64,000 nt of DNA from Planctomycetaceae bacterium (lineage in GTDB: Bacteria; Planctomycetota; Planctomycetia; Planctomycetales; Planctomycetaceae): the NCBI GenBank assembly GCA_024742875.1, contig JANSXP010000015.1:46021-110020 (forward strand), written 5' to 3'. Below, piece by piece: positions 9,080 to 17,800 of this stretch. Position numbers and translations under genes: made by a program. The first letter of the stretch is position 1; each line of letters starts with the position of its first letter. Below the pieces are notes generated by a model that saw only the letters and a list, made by a program, of their open reading frames with translations, ran no database searches and had not been told where the DNA came from.

Positions 9080-10150
9080 TTAACGTCGCTCGTGATGTTC
9101 CAGAATGGCCAGATAACGCTCGGCCGCCGCGATATCCAGCACGCGAACCCGTCCGAGTCCCTCGATGTCTGCCTTCCGCTGCGAGTTTTCCCTAAAAAAA
9201 CGCGTCAGCTTCTGGTGGTCACGAATCTGATTGCGAGTCACAAAATCATCGGGTCGGCCATCAGTCAGCAGGGCGAACGCCTCGTCTCGATGGTCACGAA
9301 CCCACTCCACCAGCGCGGCCAGCCTTTTCGGAGGGCGATGGAATCCGTTGCTCCAGGTCGCGTACACAGGCAAAGTGACGCGTGTGAGAGGCCGAGTGGT
9401 GACCGACACGCCGCCCAGCCCTGGGTTGTTGTCATAGTTGAGATAGCGGACGTGCACGGCGTGGTCGTCCGGCAGCCCGAAGATCGTCTGGCGTCCGCCC
9501 CGCAGATGGACGGCAGACACAATAGAACTCAGGAATTCGTCGGACCACAGAGCGGGCCCGAGAATCGGATCCGCCTGGCAGGGTTTCAGGCCAACAAAGA
9601 CGAACGCGTTGCCTTCCAGTGGTTCACACGTGATCTGCAGCGCCGCTGAACCCAATGCTCGGATGGCGGCCGTTGTTGTTTCACCTGATTGCACGCGGAC
9701 GTTGCTGGCGGTGCCGTGCAGCATAATTGGACTGTCGGCCGACTTCATGGACGGAACACGAGCCAGTCCTGGCCAGCTTTGAGCGACGAGGCGATAAGTC
9801 CCAGGACGCAGCTGGTCAAAACGAAACTGTCCTTCTGCATCGGTGCGGGCATGTTTCCAGCCGTCGATTCCCCGAAAACCGGTCGCCCGACTTACCGGAC
9901 GACCTGAGTCGGCGTCGATCGGCCAGCCTGATTTTTGGTCCACCAAAAACACAAATGCGTTGGCATGGTGGTCTGGTTCTCCCTGTGACGTCAGCAGTTG
10001 CCCCGTCAGGACGCCGTCCTCTGCCGGCGGCTGGTCGGTGGCGGCCACAGGCGATGACAGCGCGCCCGAAGGCAGCGTTGCCGGCCACGTCGCAGCTGGC
10101 AACACGCCGTATGTCAGCCAGATCGGCAGAATCGCTCGCAGGACCTTCAA
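9080..10150 (-). CDS. Exported protein with carboxypeptidase-regulatory-like domain
   Basis: An open frame extends to 10270, but that part overlaps the upstream gene. I place the start at a TTG (10150-10148) that overlaps the upstream TGA stop as TTGA; it gives a protein of about 356 residues beginning with a credible signal peptide (KVLRAILPIWLTYGVLP). After a linker, VLTGQLLTSQGEPDHHANAF and ARTDAEGQFRFDQLRPGTYRL match the Ig-like carboxypeptidase-regulatory (CarboxypepD_reg) fold. The C-terminal half (about residues 180-356) is not recognised. The TTGA overlap suggests translational coupling with the DUF6265-like gene. Function unknown; probably a periplasmic or surface protein. Confidence 0.72.
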   Translation of the reverse strand: MKVLRAILPIWLTYGVLPAATWPATLPSGALSSPVAATDQPPAEDGVLTGQLLTSQGEPDHHANAFVFLVDQKSGWPIDADSGRPVSRATGFRGIDGWKHARTDAEGQFRFDQLRPGTYRLVAQSWPGLARVPSMKSADSPIMLHGTASNVRVQSGETTTAAIRALGSAALQITCEPLEGNAFVFVGLKPCQADPILGPALWSDEFLSSIVSAVHLRGGRQTIFGLPDDHAVHVRYLNYDNNPGLGGVSVTTRPLTRVTLPVYATWSNGFHRPPKRLAALVEWVRDHRDEAFALLTDGRPDDFVTRNQIRDHQKLTRFFRENSQRKADIEGLGRVRVLDIAAAERYLAILEHHERR

Positions 10151-10668
10151 GGCGTCACCCGGCGAAAGTGAAACTGTCCCTCGTTGTAGCTTCCGTCTTT
10201 GCGCTTCATTGCAACAAAGACTTTCATTGAGCCATCCGCCTGGGTGGCGTACGTCAGACCCTGGAACCATGCCGTTTTGCCTTCAACTTTCACCAGGGGG
10301 AAGTCCACGGATTTGTCTTTTTCTTCCCAACCGGTGAAGTCCGGGTTGAAGTGCTTCACCCGCAGGACCGTCCCCTGCTCTGTCTGGATCAGATAGAAGA
10401 ATTCTGAAAACCTGAGTTCGTCATCTTCCACCATGCGGAAGGTCCCCACCATGCAGCCGCCGGCAGGAGCGCTCCATGTTTCATGGCATTCAGCTCCCAG
10501 ACCAGGCCCCTTCCATTCCCCGCGCAGCCATTGAAATTCAGACAGGTCTGCTGTTGCCGCTGCGGTGCCTTCTTTCAGGCGAACCGTGTGCTCGGTCAGT
10601 TTCTCATCGGCGGCCGCCGCACTCACACAACAGGAGACAAGCAGGGCAGGCAGCAGGACGCACTTCAT
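10147..10668 (-). CDS. Exported DUF6265-like protein
   Basis: The frame can extend to 10722, but the ATG at 10668 is preferred: it has GAAAGAGG just upstream and begins a clear signal peptide (KCVLLPALLVSCCVSAAAA). The mature part (about 150 residues) contains FQWLRGEWKGPG, HETWSAPAGGCMVGTFRM and LRVKHFNPDFTGWEEK, a lipocalin-like beta-barrel pattern that I associate with the DUF6265 family. Function is unknown; small-molecule binding is plausible for the fold but not shown. Its stop overlaps the TTG start of the next gene. The gene upstream on the same strand ends 73 bases away, so a three-gene transcript is possible. Confidence 0.75.
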   Translation of the reverse strand: MKCVLLPALLVSCCVSAAAADEKLTEHTVRLKEGTAAATADLSEFQWLRGEWKGPGLGAECHETWSAPAGGCMVGTFRMVEDDELRFSEFFYLIQTEQGTVLRVKHFNPDFTGWEEKDKSVDFPLVKVEGKTAWFQGLTYATQADGSMKVFVAMKRKDGSYNEGQFHFRRVTP

Positions 10669-10741
10669 GGGGCCTCTTTCCAACAGAATGAGTAACAGGA
10701 CTGCTGATCCGGCTGTCAGCAATCAAAGACGGTTTGTTCAG

Positions 10742-11941
10742 TTACGGACCGACCCCGAGCTGAAAATCCAGCACACCGGATTCGGGGGCAACTTCGGATC
10801 CGACCATCAGCTTCCCGGTTACATGCGTGGGGGACTCAAACCAGTTCAGTAGTGTGTTTTGAATGTCTGCTGGCACCGGGCTGTCGACCGCACGCGGCAG
10901 GTGCTGAGAGACGACAATCACGCTGGCATCGCCGCTTCTTTCGTGATGCAGGGTGTAGTTGCCGTTTTCGTCGGTTTTGGTCGCCGCCGCTCCCAGCACG
11001 TTCATTGCAGCCACCGTGGCTCGAAAGTCGGGGGCGTCTGTGGACAGACGCAGATTGCCGCCGTCGAGCAGCGACGTTCCCTGTCGCGCCTGCGGCAGCA
11101 AAAGTACCAGCGCGCCTTCATCAGGCAGCAAATGACCGGCTTCCGACACATATTCAATCCGACCACGAATGACACGGCCCGCATAATCGTCTGTGGCTTC
11201 GCGCGGTTGTGAGGCGGCTGTGTGCGTGAGTTCTTCGCGGGAAGGAAGATTGGGGTCGATGTCCTTACTGCGATCATCGTCGTCCGCGGGCTGCTGTGCG
11301 TCGTCTGCCTCGGCGATGGCTGTCGGGAGGAAACCTGTCCGTGTCAGCCACCAGCCGCCCGCCGTCCCACCGGCCAGGCCCAGCAGCAGAAACAGCACGG
11401 TGGTTACTGACCGCCACGCGTCATCCCGACGCGAATGACGCATGTCACGCAGTAGCTCGTCAGACACGGATGGCGCAGATGTCTCAAAGGCGGCAATCTC
11501 TGAAAGTGATTTGCTTAGCTCATCGGCCGTCGGTAACTGCGATGTTGTCGCCGCCGGCATTTCGCCATGCTCCCAGTCCTGTTCACGGCTAATGATTTCC
11601 ACTTCCGGCGAAGTCGCCGCTGCCGCTGTGTCATGCGCTGCTAAGGCATTCGCGTGCAGCGCCGGTTCTACAGCGGTAACAGGGACTTCCTCGGCCGGCA
11701 GAGGTTCCGGCTGGATTTGCCCTGTGGGGTGTTCTGTCAAACTGGACAGTTCGGACAGAGCGGAAATGAGGGACTCGTCCCGTCCCGGCACGGGCTGAGC
11801 CGGCAGGCGGCGGGTCCGACCGTCCAGTTCGGGAACACGAATGCTGCGACCGCATTGCGGGCAGTCAACAATGGCACCGGCTCTTGAGCGGGAGATTCCG
11901 AGAAACTGTTGACAGAATCGGCAGCGAAATTTGATCGGCAT
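10742..11941 (-). CDS. Zinc-ribbon membrane protein of unknown function
   Basis: The frame is open to 12313, but the ATG at 11941 is the credible start: GAAGGGCAG lies upstream and the protein (399 residues) then opens with a zinc ribbon, C7-RF-C10 and C27-PQ-C30-GRSIRVPE. A long acidic, Pro/Ala-rich linker follows, then one transmembrane helix (about residues 178-200, SVTTVLFLLLGLAGG...). The C-terminal 170 residues contain GRVIRGRIEYVSEAG and TKTDENGNYTLHHE, which resemble carboxypeptidase-regulatory or transthyretin-like beta-sandwiches. The predicted topology is cytoplasmic zinc ribbon, single span and external beta domain, a layout often seen in planctomycete proteins of unknown role. 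It is divergent from the gene at 12222. Confidence 0.75.
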   Translation of the reverse strand: MPIKFRCRFCQQFLGISRSRAGAIVDCPQCGRSIRVPELDGRTRRLPAQPVPGRDESLISALSELSSLTEHPTGQIQPEPLPAEEVPVTAVEPALHANALAAHDTAAAATSPEVEIISREQDWEHGEMPAATTSQLPTADELSKSLSEIAAFETSAPSVSDELLRDMRHSRRDDAWRSVTTVLFLLLGLAGGTAGGWWLTRTGFLPTAIAEADDAQQPADDDDRSKDIDPNLPSREELTHTAASQPREATDDYAGRVIRGRIEYVSEAGHLLPDEGALVLLLPQARQGTSLLDGGNLRLSTDAPDFRATVAAMNVLGAAATKTDENGNYTLHHERSGDASVIVVSQHLPRAVDSPVPADIQNTLLNWFESPTHVTGKLMVGSEVAPESGVLDFQLGVGP

Positions 11942-12221
11942 GTTCAGTCTGCCCTTCAGCGAATGCGGATTCCCCGTCAGAGTAACGTTCTGTCCTGTGA
12001 CCTTGAACTGTCGCAGGCCGGAATCAACCTTGAAGAGGGAGAAATCATTTTTCGACCGCCCACAGCGATTGTCGACCGCCAAATCGGTGGGGACGACGCA
12101 AATTCCCCCGTCAACCAACAGTCCGATTTGTTGTCGCTGCGCTCGGCGATTATCATGCGGGTCCTGTCGACCGGGGATTCGTTCTGAATCCGACACTGTA
12201 ATGGAAAAAGAAAGGCGTGAG

Positions 12222-12803
12222 ATGTCCGACGATGAAGATCTGGCAATGGAAGCGTTGTTGGACGACTCGGACGCTGGCTCCGGGACAGATGCGGGGGACG
12301 TTGCTGATCCCAACCACCCTCAGGACGAATTGCCGCAGATCCAGCCGCGAAAAAAAGTGCCGGATGCGCAGAAGAAAGAGCTGGCCAAAGAGCTGTGGGA
12401 TCGTCTGGCCAAAAGCCGGCCCGGCCCAGACAACAAAGATCTCATGTTTTTGGCGCGATTCGTTCCGCTGCTGTCCAGCGCGGCGGCCAAGACACTGCTC
12501 GGCAAGAAGCTTACACTGGACGAGCTGAAAGAACTCATTCAGCACGTGCCCAAAGCCAAAGATGCGGCCGTGAAGCAGGCGCTGAAACTGGGCGCTGATC
12601 AACTGACCGAAGACGACGTGCGGTTTATCTTCACGCAGTCAAAATCGGCAGAGGTGGGCAAGTTTCTGATCAAGAAGTACCCCAACGATGCCAACCTTGG
12701 GCTGGTCGAGCGCACGATTGACGACCTGACTGACTTCATCGCGGAAGTGCGTAATCGCGAGTCGACGAAATCCATCCTGCGGGAAATTGATCGCAGACTG
12801 TAG
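12222..12803 (+). CDS. Conserved cytoplasmic protein of unknown function
   Basis: I place the start at ATG 12222 (preceded by AAAGGCGTGAG) rather than ATG 12201 or further upstream; this gives 193 residues. The protein is highly charged: an acidic N-terminus (SDDEDLAMEALLDDSD), a basic segment (QPRKKVPDAQKKELAKELWDRLAK), then helical repeats with KTLLGKKLTLDELKELI, QALKLGADQLTEDDVRFIF and VGKFLIKKYPNDANL. There is no signal peptide, transmembrane helix or catalytic motif. The alternating helix pattern hints at a small alpha-solenoid. I do not recognise a named family. It is divergent from the zinc-ribbon membrane protein gene with about 280 bases between starts. Confidence 0.7.
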   Translation: MSDDEDLAMEALLDDSDAGSGTDAGDVADPNHPQDELPQIQPRKKVPDAQKKELAKELWDRLAKSRPGPDNKDLMFLARFVPLLSSAAAKTLLGKKLTLDELKELIQHVPKAKDAAVKQALKLGADQLTEDDVRFIFTQSKSAEVGKFLIKKYPNDANLGLVERTIDDLTDFIAEVRNRESTKSILREIDRRL

Positions 12804-13133
12804 CGACCCGGGCTGCAGAAGAATCGTAGTGCCGGTCGTTGGAGCAACTGATCTTTGGCAGATGATGAGTGCTGTTCGGCGTTTACATTCCGTGCCCTGA
12901 TGCGGGAAGACACCAGCCGGGCACCAAATGTTGCCCGACAGTACGGAAACCTCGCGCTTTCGCACCCCACTTGTTGCCCTAATTCCCGAGCATTGCTGCC
13001 GCTGCACATCATTGCCTGAGCCAGGGGTGGGTGGTTTCCCGCTTCGGGGGACTGAGTATCACTGTTCGCCGATTGCGGGGGCTATGCTTCCTGCAGCAAC
13101 CACGATTCGCGTACTCGTTCGCAGGGAGATCTT
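12804..13133. other. Intergenic region, nothing recognised
   Basis: 330 bases between the conserved cytoplasmic protein and the small zinc-ribbon gene. Reading frames here lack ribosome binding sites and protein-like composition. I see no strong hairpin with a T-run, no tRNA and no repeat. Confidence 0.35.
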
Positions 13134-13346
13134 ATGTTGGGCCAAAAGCAGCACGGAAAGTTTTTCACCAGCACAACAGTGACGCTTCCGCTTTGTCCAA
13201 ATTGTCGCCAGCGGCAAAAACAGGCTTCTGATCCGTCACGTTTTGTGGTCGGCTTTCTGGAAGACGGCTATTGCAATCGGTGCGGGCACAAAGAACGCAA
13301 GTCCGCAGCACAGTCAATCGGGGGGGCCTCACGAAGTTTGAGGTAG
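13134..13346 (+). CDS. Small zinc-ribbon protein
   Basis: A 70-residue protein starting at ATG 13134, with AGGGAG five bases before the start. It carries two cysteine knuckles, C21-PN-C24 and C47-NR-C50-GH, separated by 22 residues, which is the spacing of a treble-clef or ribbon-type zinc site. No other domain is visible. The gene is convergent with the tRNA-Cys gene and its terminator. The paired CxxC motifs and the ribosome binding site are the only reasons to call it a gene. Function unknown; nucleic-acid or protein binding is possible. Confidence 0.5.
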   Translation: MLGQKQHGKFFTSTTVTLPLCPNCRQRQKQASDPSRFVVGFLEDGYCNRCGHKERKSAAQSIGGASRSLR

Positions 13347-13476
13347 GCCTCTCCTGTTTGCGAGTGTTCCAGGGGAGGGGCACAGCAAACGTATGGCCCG
13401 CACTGCCCGCATGCCGCACTGCCCGCTGTCACGGTAACTGCCAGACGATCGCGAAACGAGGCGGGAGTCCGCGCAG

Positions 13477-13505
13477 AAAAAAACCACCAGTGCTTGCTGG
13501 TGGTT
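13477..13505 (-). terminator. Rho-independent terminator of tRNA-Cys
   Basis: A perfect 9-bp inverted repeat, AACCACCAG (13482-13490) and CTGGTGGTT (13497-13505), with a 6-base loop. On the minus strand it is followed by a run of seven T (complement of 13477-13483). It lies directly 3' of the tRNA-Cys gene on the same strand. Confidence 0.85.
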
Positions 13506-13511
13506 GAAAAA

Positions 13512-13584
13512 AGGGGCGAGCGGGATTCGAACCCGCGCGTGCTGGATTTGCAATCCAGTGCCTTAGCCACTTGGCCACCGCCCC
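13512..13584 (-). tRNA. tRNA-Cys (GCA)
   Basis: The 73-base cloverleaf reads on the minus strand from GGGGCGG at 13584. The anticodon arm is CTGGA-TTGCAAA-TCCAG with anticodon GCA. The T arm contains GGTTCGAAT, and the acceptor 3' strand TCGCCCC pairs with the 5' end with one G-T pair. The discriminator base is U, the known identity element for cysteinyl-tRNA synthetase. CCA is not encoded. A rho-independent terminator follows within ten bases. Confidence 0.96.
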
Positions 13585-13992
13585 GGTTTTTTTTTGCGTT
13601 CCGACGTCTGTGTCAAAGCGGCTAAGATAAGCGAACTTTGCCGGTCAGCCGGAACGCGAGGATTATAGGACAGCTATCGGCAATTCATCCAGCGTCCTGA
13701 AGTAAAAACCAAGCGAATTTGCGGCCAGGCCCGACGGCGTGACCTGTCCGGCCTGCAGAGCTGTGACACGCCCCGTTTTTTCAGGTTCGACCTGGCTTGA
13801 GTAGAACGCCTGAATTCACGCGGCTAGCATTGCTGCCCAGCGGGCCGACCGCCTCGCTCCTGTGCGCACAACCAACAGTTGAATGGTTTGTGCCTGTGGT
13901 GGGTGGACCTCTCACTTCGGCCCGCCAGGAAACGTCAATTCACCAGCTCACCGCTACGGACGGCGGATTGCCCCTCGTGTTCGGAGTCCAAA
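13585..13992. other. Divergent intergenic region between tRNA-Cys and the next gene
   Basis: About 408 bases that should carry the tRNA promoter (minus) and the promoter of the plus-strand gene. On the minus strand there is an exact TATAAT (complement of 13662-13667), but no good -35 at 16-18 bases, so I do not call it a promoter. A minus-strand TTGACA (13611-13616) lacks a matching -10. The plus-strand reading frame that enters from 13879 lacks a good start before 13993. Confidence 0.3.
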
Positions 13993-14784
13993 GTGGTTGC
14001 AGAAACTGAAGATCGTCTTATTTCCGTGGCGCGCGACGCCGTCAGTCAGTGCAACTGGGTGGTCGGTGAGTGTGCGGCCGCATGGACCCAGAAATATGCC
14101 CGTGGTCGTACGGACGCGGATTTCGGTCAGATGGTGGGCCTCAGCGGTGATCAGATTTACCAGCGGCGTCGCGTCTGGGAAGCCTTCGGCAAAAAGTACG
14201 AAGAGTATGGCAACCTGAAGTGGTCCTTCTTTTACGTGGCCCTGAACTGGGAAGACGCCATCAAGTGCCTGAACTGGGCCGACGAAAACGAGTCGACCGT
14301 GGCCGAAATGCGTGCCTGGCGACGGGCTCAAAATGGCGAAGATCTGTTTTCTGAGCCGGAGGAGGCTTACTCCGAGTGGGCCGCCCCGCTGATGATGGAC
14401 ACCAGCGACATGCCGCTGAGCACCGTCCAGGACCCGGCCGGATTTGTTCCCTCCGGCGAAGGCCCGCGAGCCGGAGCCGCCTACGAATCCAGCGAAGTGG
14501 AAACCATGGCTGGTGCGGCACGGGAGTCCGCCGAATATGCGCCCTTTAAGACGGGGGCCACCGCTCCGCCTCCCGGCGAGCAGGCGGCGGAAGTCGCCGT
14601 GCTCGAGCGTCCGGAAGTCACACCGGAACAGGTCTGGAAGCGAACGGTGGCTCTGCTGGAACGCCTCAACAAGAGCCTGGATGCGAAAGTGCTGAAGTCG
14701 TTCGAAAAGCAGCCGGACAAAATTCAGCAGCGACTGGTGTCGGCATTTGCGGATGTGCAGGAAAAGCTGGGCGACTTCGTTTAG
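13993..14784 (+). CDS. Protein of unknown function with a possible HTH / DUF3102-like region
   Basis: The frame is open from 13879, but the GTG at 13993 has GGAG six bases upstream and gives a 263-residue protein without the odd Cys/Trp-rich leader. Residues about 10-110 show a pattern I associate with DUF3102- or KorB-like DNA-binding modules: a helical WVVGECAAAWTQKYARGR, then DADFGQMVGLSGDQIYQRRR (helix-turn-helix-like), then a helical segment with LKWSFFYVALNWEDAI and a closing ENESTVAEMRAWRRAQ. The middle is a low-complexity acidic linker, and the C-terminal 60 residues are predicted helical (TPEQVWKRTVALLERLNKSLD). A role in DNA binding is inference from pattern only. A strong hairpin lies downstream. 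Confidence 0.7.
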   Translation: MVAETEDRLISVARDAVSQCNWVVGECAAAWTQKYARGRTDADFGQMVGLSGDQIYQRRRVWEAFGKKYEEYGNLKWSFFYVALNWEDAIKCLNWADENESTVAEMRAWRRAQNGEDLFSEPEEAYSEWAAPLMMDTSDMPLSTVQDPAGFVPSGEGPRAGAAYESSEVETMAGAARESAEYAPFKTGATAPPPGEQAAEVAVLERPEVTPEQVWKRTVALLERLNKSLDAKVLKSFEKQPDKIQQRLVSAFADVQEKLGDFV

Positions 14785-14826
14785 CCCACGCGTTGAGTGC
14801 CTGCCCGGGCAAAAACAGATTCAACC

Positions 14827-14863
14827 AACAGAGCCGCCGTGCACCCCGCATGGCGGCTCTGTT
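14827..14863. terminator. Hairpin between convergent genes, probable bidirectional terminator
   Basis: A perfect 12-bp inverted repeat, AACAGAGCCGCC (14827-14838) and GGCGGCTCTGTT (14852-14863), with a 13-base loop. It lies between the plus-strand gene ending at 14784 and the minus-strand RND permease ending at 14883. The T-runs on either side are short, so efficiency is uncertain, but position and stem strength fit a shared terminator. Confidence 0.65.
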
Positions 14864-14882
14864 TCTGTTGTAAGACCAGGGC

Positions 14883-17800
14883 TCAGACGCTCACGGATTG
14901 CTCTTCTTTTCTGACCTCAACCGGCGGTTGAGCAAACGTCTCCACGACGATGGCGTACAGAGCGGGAACAACCAGCAGCGTCAGCAGTGTGGCGACAAGC
15001 AGGCCGAAAATCATCAGCCACGACATCCCTTCCCAGAGCGGTCCTCCGCCCATCGCCAGCGGAATCAGTCCGCCGACCGTGGTTGCGGTGGTCAGAAAGA
15101 TGGGCAGCAAACGCTGCTTGCCCGCGTCCACCAGGCAGTTGCGGAACTCGGCGGCACTCAGCCCCACAATGGGACCGTCTCCGTTGACCTGCTCAGACTT
15201 ACGGCGAATCAGGATGTCGGCAAACTCGATAAAGATGATGCCGGTGTTCAGAACGATTCCAAACAGGGACAGTACGCCCAACTGAGGCATAAAGCCCAGC
15301 GGATTATTGGTCAGTGCCAGTCCGCCCAGCGCACCGATCAGAGCCAGTGGCAGCGTGCCTATGATGATCATGGTCTTGCTGACGCTGTTAAACTGAATAA
15401 TCAGCAGCAGGATAATCGCAACCAGCGACATGACGAACGACATCAGCATCATGCCGGCGGCTTCCTGACTCTCCTCCAGTGCACCGCCGATCTCCACTTT
15501 AAAGCCCGGTGGCAAAGAGGCCTCCAGCTGTTTCATTTCTGCGGAGTCCATGATTCGATTGACGACGTCGTTACCGGACACACCCTCTTCGACGCGAGCT
15601 CTCACCTCAATCGTCCGATTCATATCGCGTCGCTCGATCACAGACGGTTTCCATTTGGGGCTGATGTCCGCAATGGAACCCAGCGGCACCTTTCCGGAAC
15701 TGCCCTCGACCCACGCATTGTTGATGTCTGCCAGAGACCTGCGTCCATCCACTTTGAGTCGGAAGTAAACGGGCACCGTGTGATCGCCCTCGCGAAAGGT
15801 TGTCAGCAGGCGACCGGAAAAGTAGGCATTGAGCGTGGCGGCCACCTGAGAATTGGTGACGCCCGCCAGGTTGGCCCGATCTTCGTCAATGTTGACATTC
15901 AGCTCGTAGCCGTCGATGCCCCATTTGTCGTGCACATTCCAGGTTTCCGGCTGGTCGCGGATGATGTCTTTGACGTCTTCGGCCGCCTGTCGCAGCTGCG
16001 CGATGTCTGCATTGCCGTTGCCGCTGACCCGCAGCGTGACTGGATCGGCGGGAGGTCCGAGCATCAGTTCGATGGGAACGATCCGAACGCCGGAAATCGG
16101 CGCGATGCCCCGGTCTTTGTCTCCCCCGCTGGCCACGCGTCGAACGTCTGCCGCCAGAGAATGAGTGTGGCTGCCGTCAGTCGTGCGAATCAGAATCTCC
16201 GCGAAATTAGAGCGTCTTGGCTCCGGGGACCAGCTGAGGTACCAGCGAGAGCCGCCACCGCCAACGACTGTTCGAAGACAGTCCAGTCGTTCGACCGTCT
16301 GGCCATCCACTTCCGTCCTGCTGAGCTTTCGGATCAGATCTTCCACCTGCCTGGCGGCGGCGTCCGTCTGATCAATGTTGGCGGATTCCGGCAGCCAGAC
16401 CTCCACGGCAAACTGGTCTCGCTCGTTTTGCGGAAAGAACTCGGTGCCAACAGGCAGTTTCAGTGTGGCGGCCAGCAGGCCGACAGCCACGGCCAGCGTC
16501 AGGAACTTGTGCTGAATGCAGGCCAGACTGAATCGTTCGTACAGACCCGGTGTGTTGGTTTCTTTGGTGCTGGCGGCCGCAGCCGGACGTTTGGAAAACC
16601 GAGCGAGCAGTGCCATCACGGGGGAAGACGGCTGCGCCGGATCGGCGGGCGGTCGAATGAAAGTGGCCGCCAGAATCACACAGAATGTCATCGCCAGAAT
16701 CCAGCTGACGGCCAGCATGGTGGAGAGCGTTACGGGCAGGCTGTAAATGAACTCACCACTGCCTCCCTCAATCGCAATCACCATCGGCAAAAAGGCGGCA
16801 ATGGTGGTCAGGGTGCCGTTGAGCATCGGAATGGCCAGCATTTTGGCCCCGGAAACCGTTGCTTCCACGGGAGGCATACCGTCGATCTGATTGGTGCGCG
16901 ATTGGTCGCAAACCTGAACGGCGTTATCCACCAGCAGTCCCAGGGCGATGATCATCGAAGCCAGCGACATCTGTTCCAGCTGCACATCAAACAGCGTGAT
17001 GATGCCGATCGACGCCAGCACGACAAAGGGAATATTGGCTGCCATCACGGCTGCCGTGCGAAAGCCCACCACCAGATAGACGATGACAATCACGATCAAA
17101 ATGGCCGAGACCACGTTCATGACGACGTCCTGAATTCTGGCATTCACTCCGATCGACTGATCAGAAACCGGGGTGACGATCAGATCGGCGGGCAGCGATT
17201 TCTCCTGCTGCTGGAGGCGTTCCACACAGAGCCTGGCTTTATCGCAGATGTCGACGATGTTGGCTCCGGATTTCATTGTCACCGACACCATGACGCATTT
17301 TTCGGACACTTCGGGATCCGCATAACGAGCCAGCAGCGAAGGCGGGTCGGTGTAACCACGGCGGACCGACATTCCCATGTCCTTCAGGTAAACCTGATTG
17401 GCCGTGTTGCCGGAATCCGCCACATTGGCCACGACCGACTCCAATTCATCCACCGCGTTCAGCTCTCCGCCGGGTCGCACATAAAAGCGGCCGTCAGATG
17501 TGTCCACGATTCCGCCCGGCGCGATGATGTTGCGCTGACTGATCAGCTGTTCGAGTGCCTCTGTCGTCAGGCCCAGTTTTCCCCAGTTCCCGGCGTCAGT
17601 TTCCACATAGATGGCTTCATCCTGTACGCCGATGCGGTCGACGCGCGCTACGCCGTCAATCAGCCGCAGCGCATCGCGGAGTCGGTCGGAGTAAATGTCC
17701 AGGTCGCGGTCTGTGTAGCGATAAGCGAATTCCTGGTCCGGATCATCGGCCGGCTGCTGATAAACGGCAAACAGGATCACGGCCGTGTCCCCAAATTCAT

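Noticed and set aside
13268..13570. Minus-strand frame across the tRNA-Cys region
   Set aside because: It reads through the tRNA and its terminator, so it is not a gene.
13662..13667. Exact TATAAT on the minus strand upstream of tRNA-Cys
   Set aside because: No -35 hexamer at proper spacing, and it would give a leader of about 70 bases; not enough to call a promoter.
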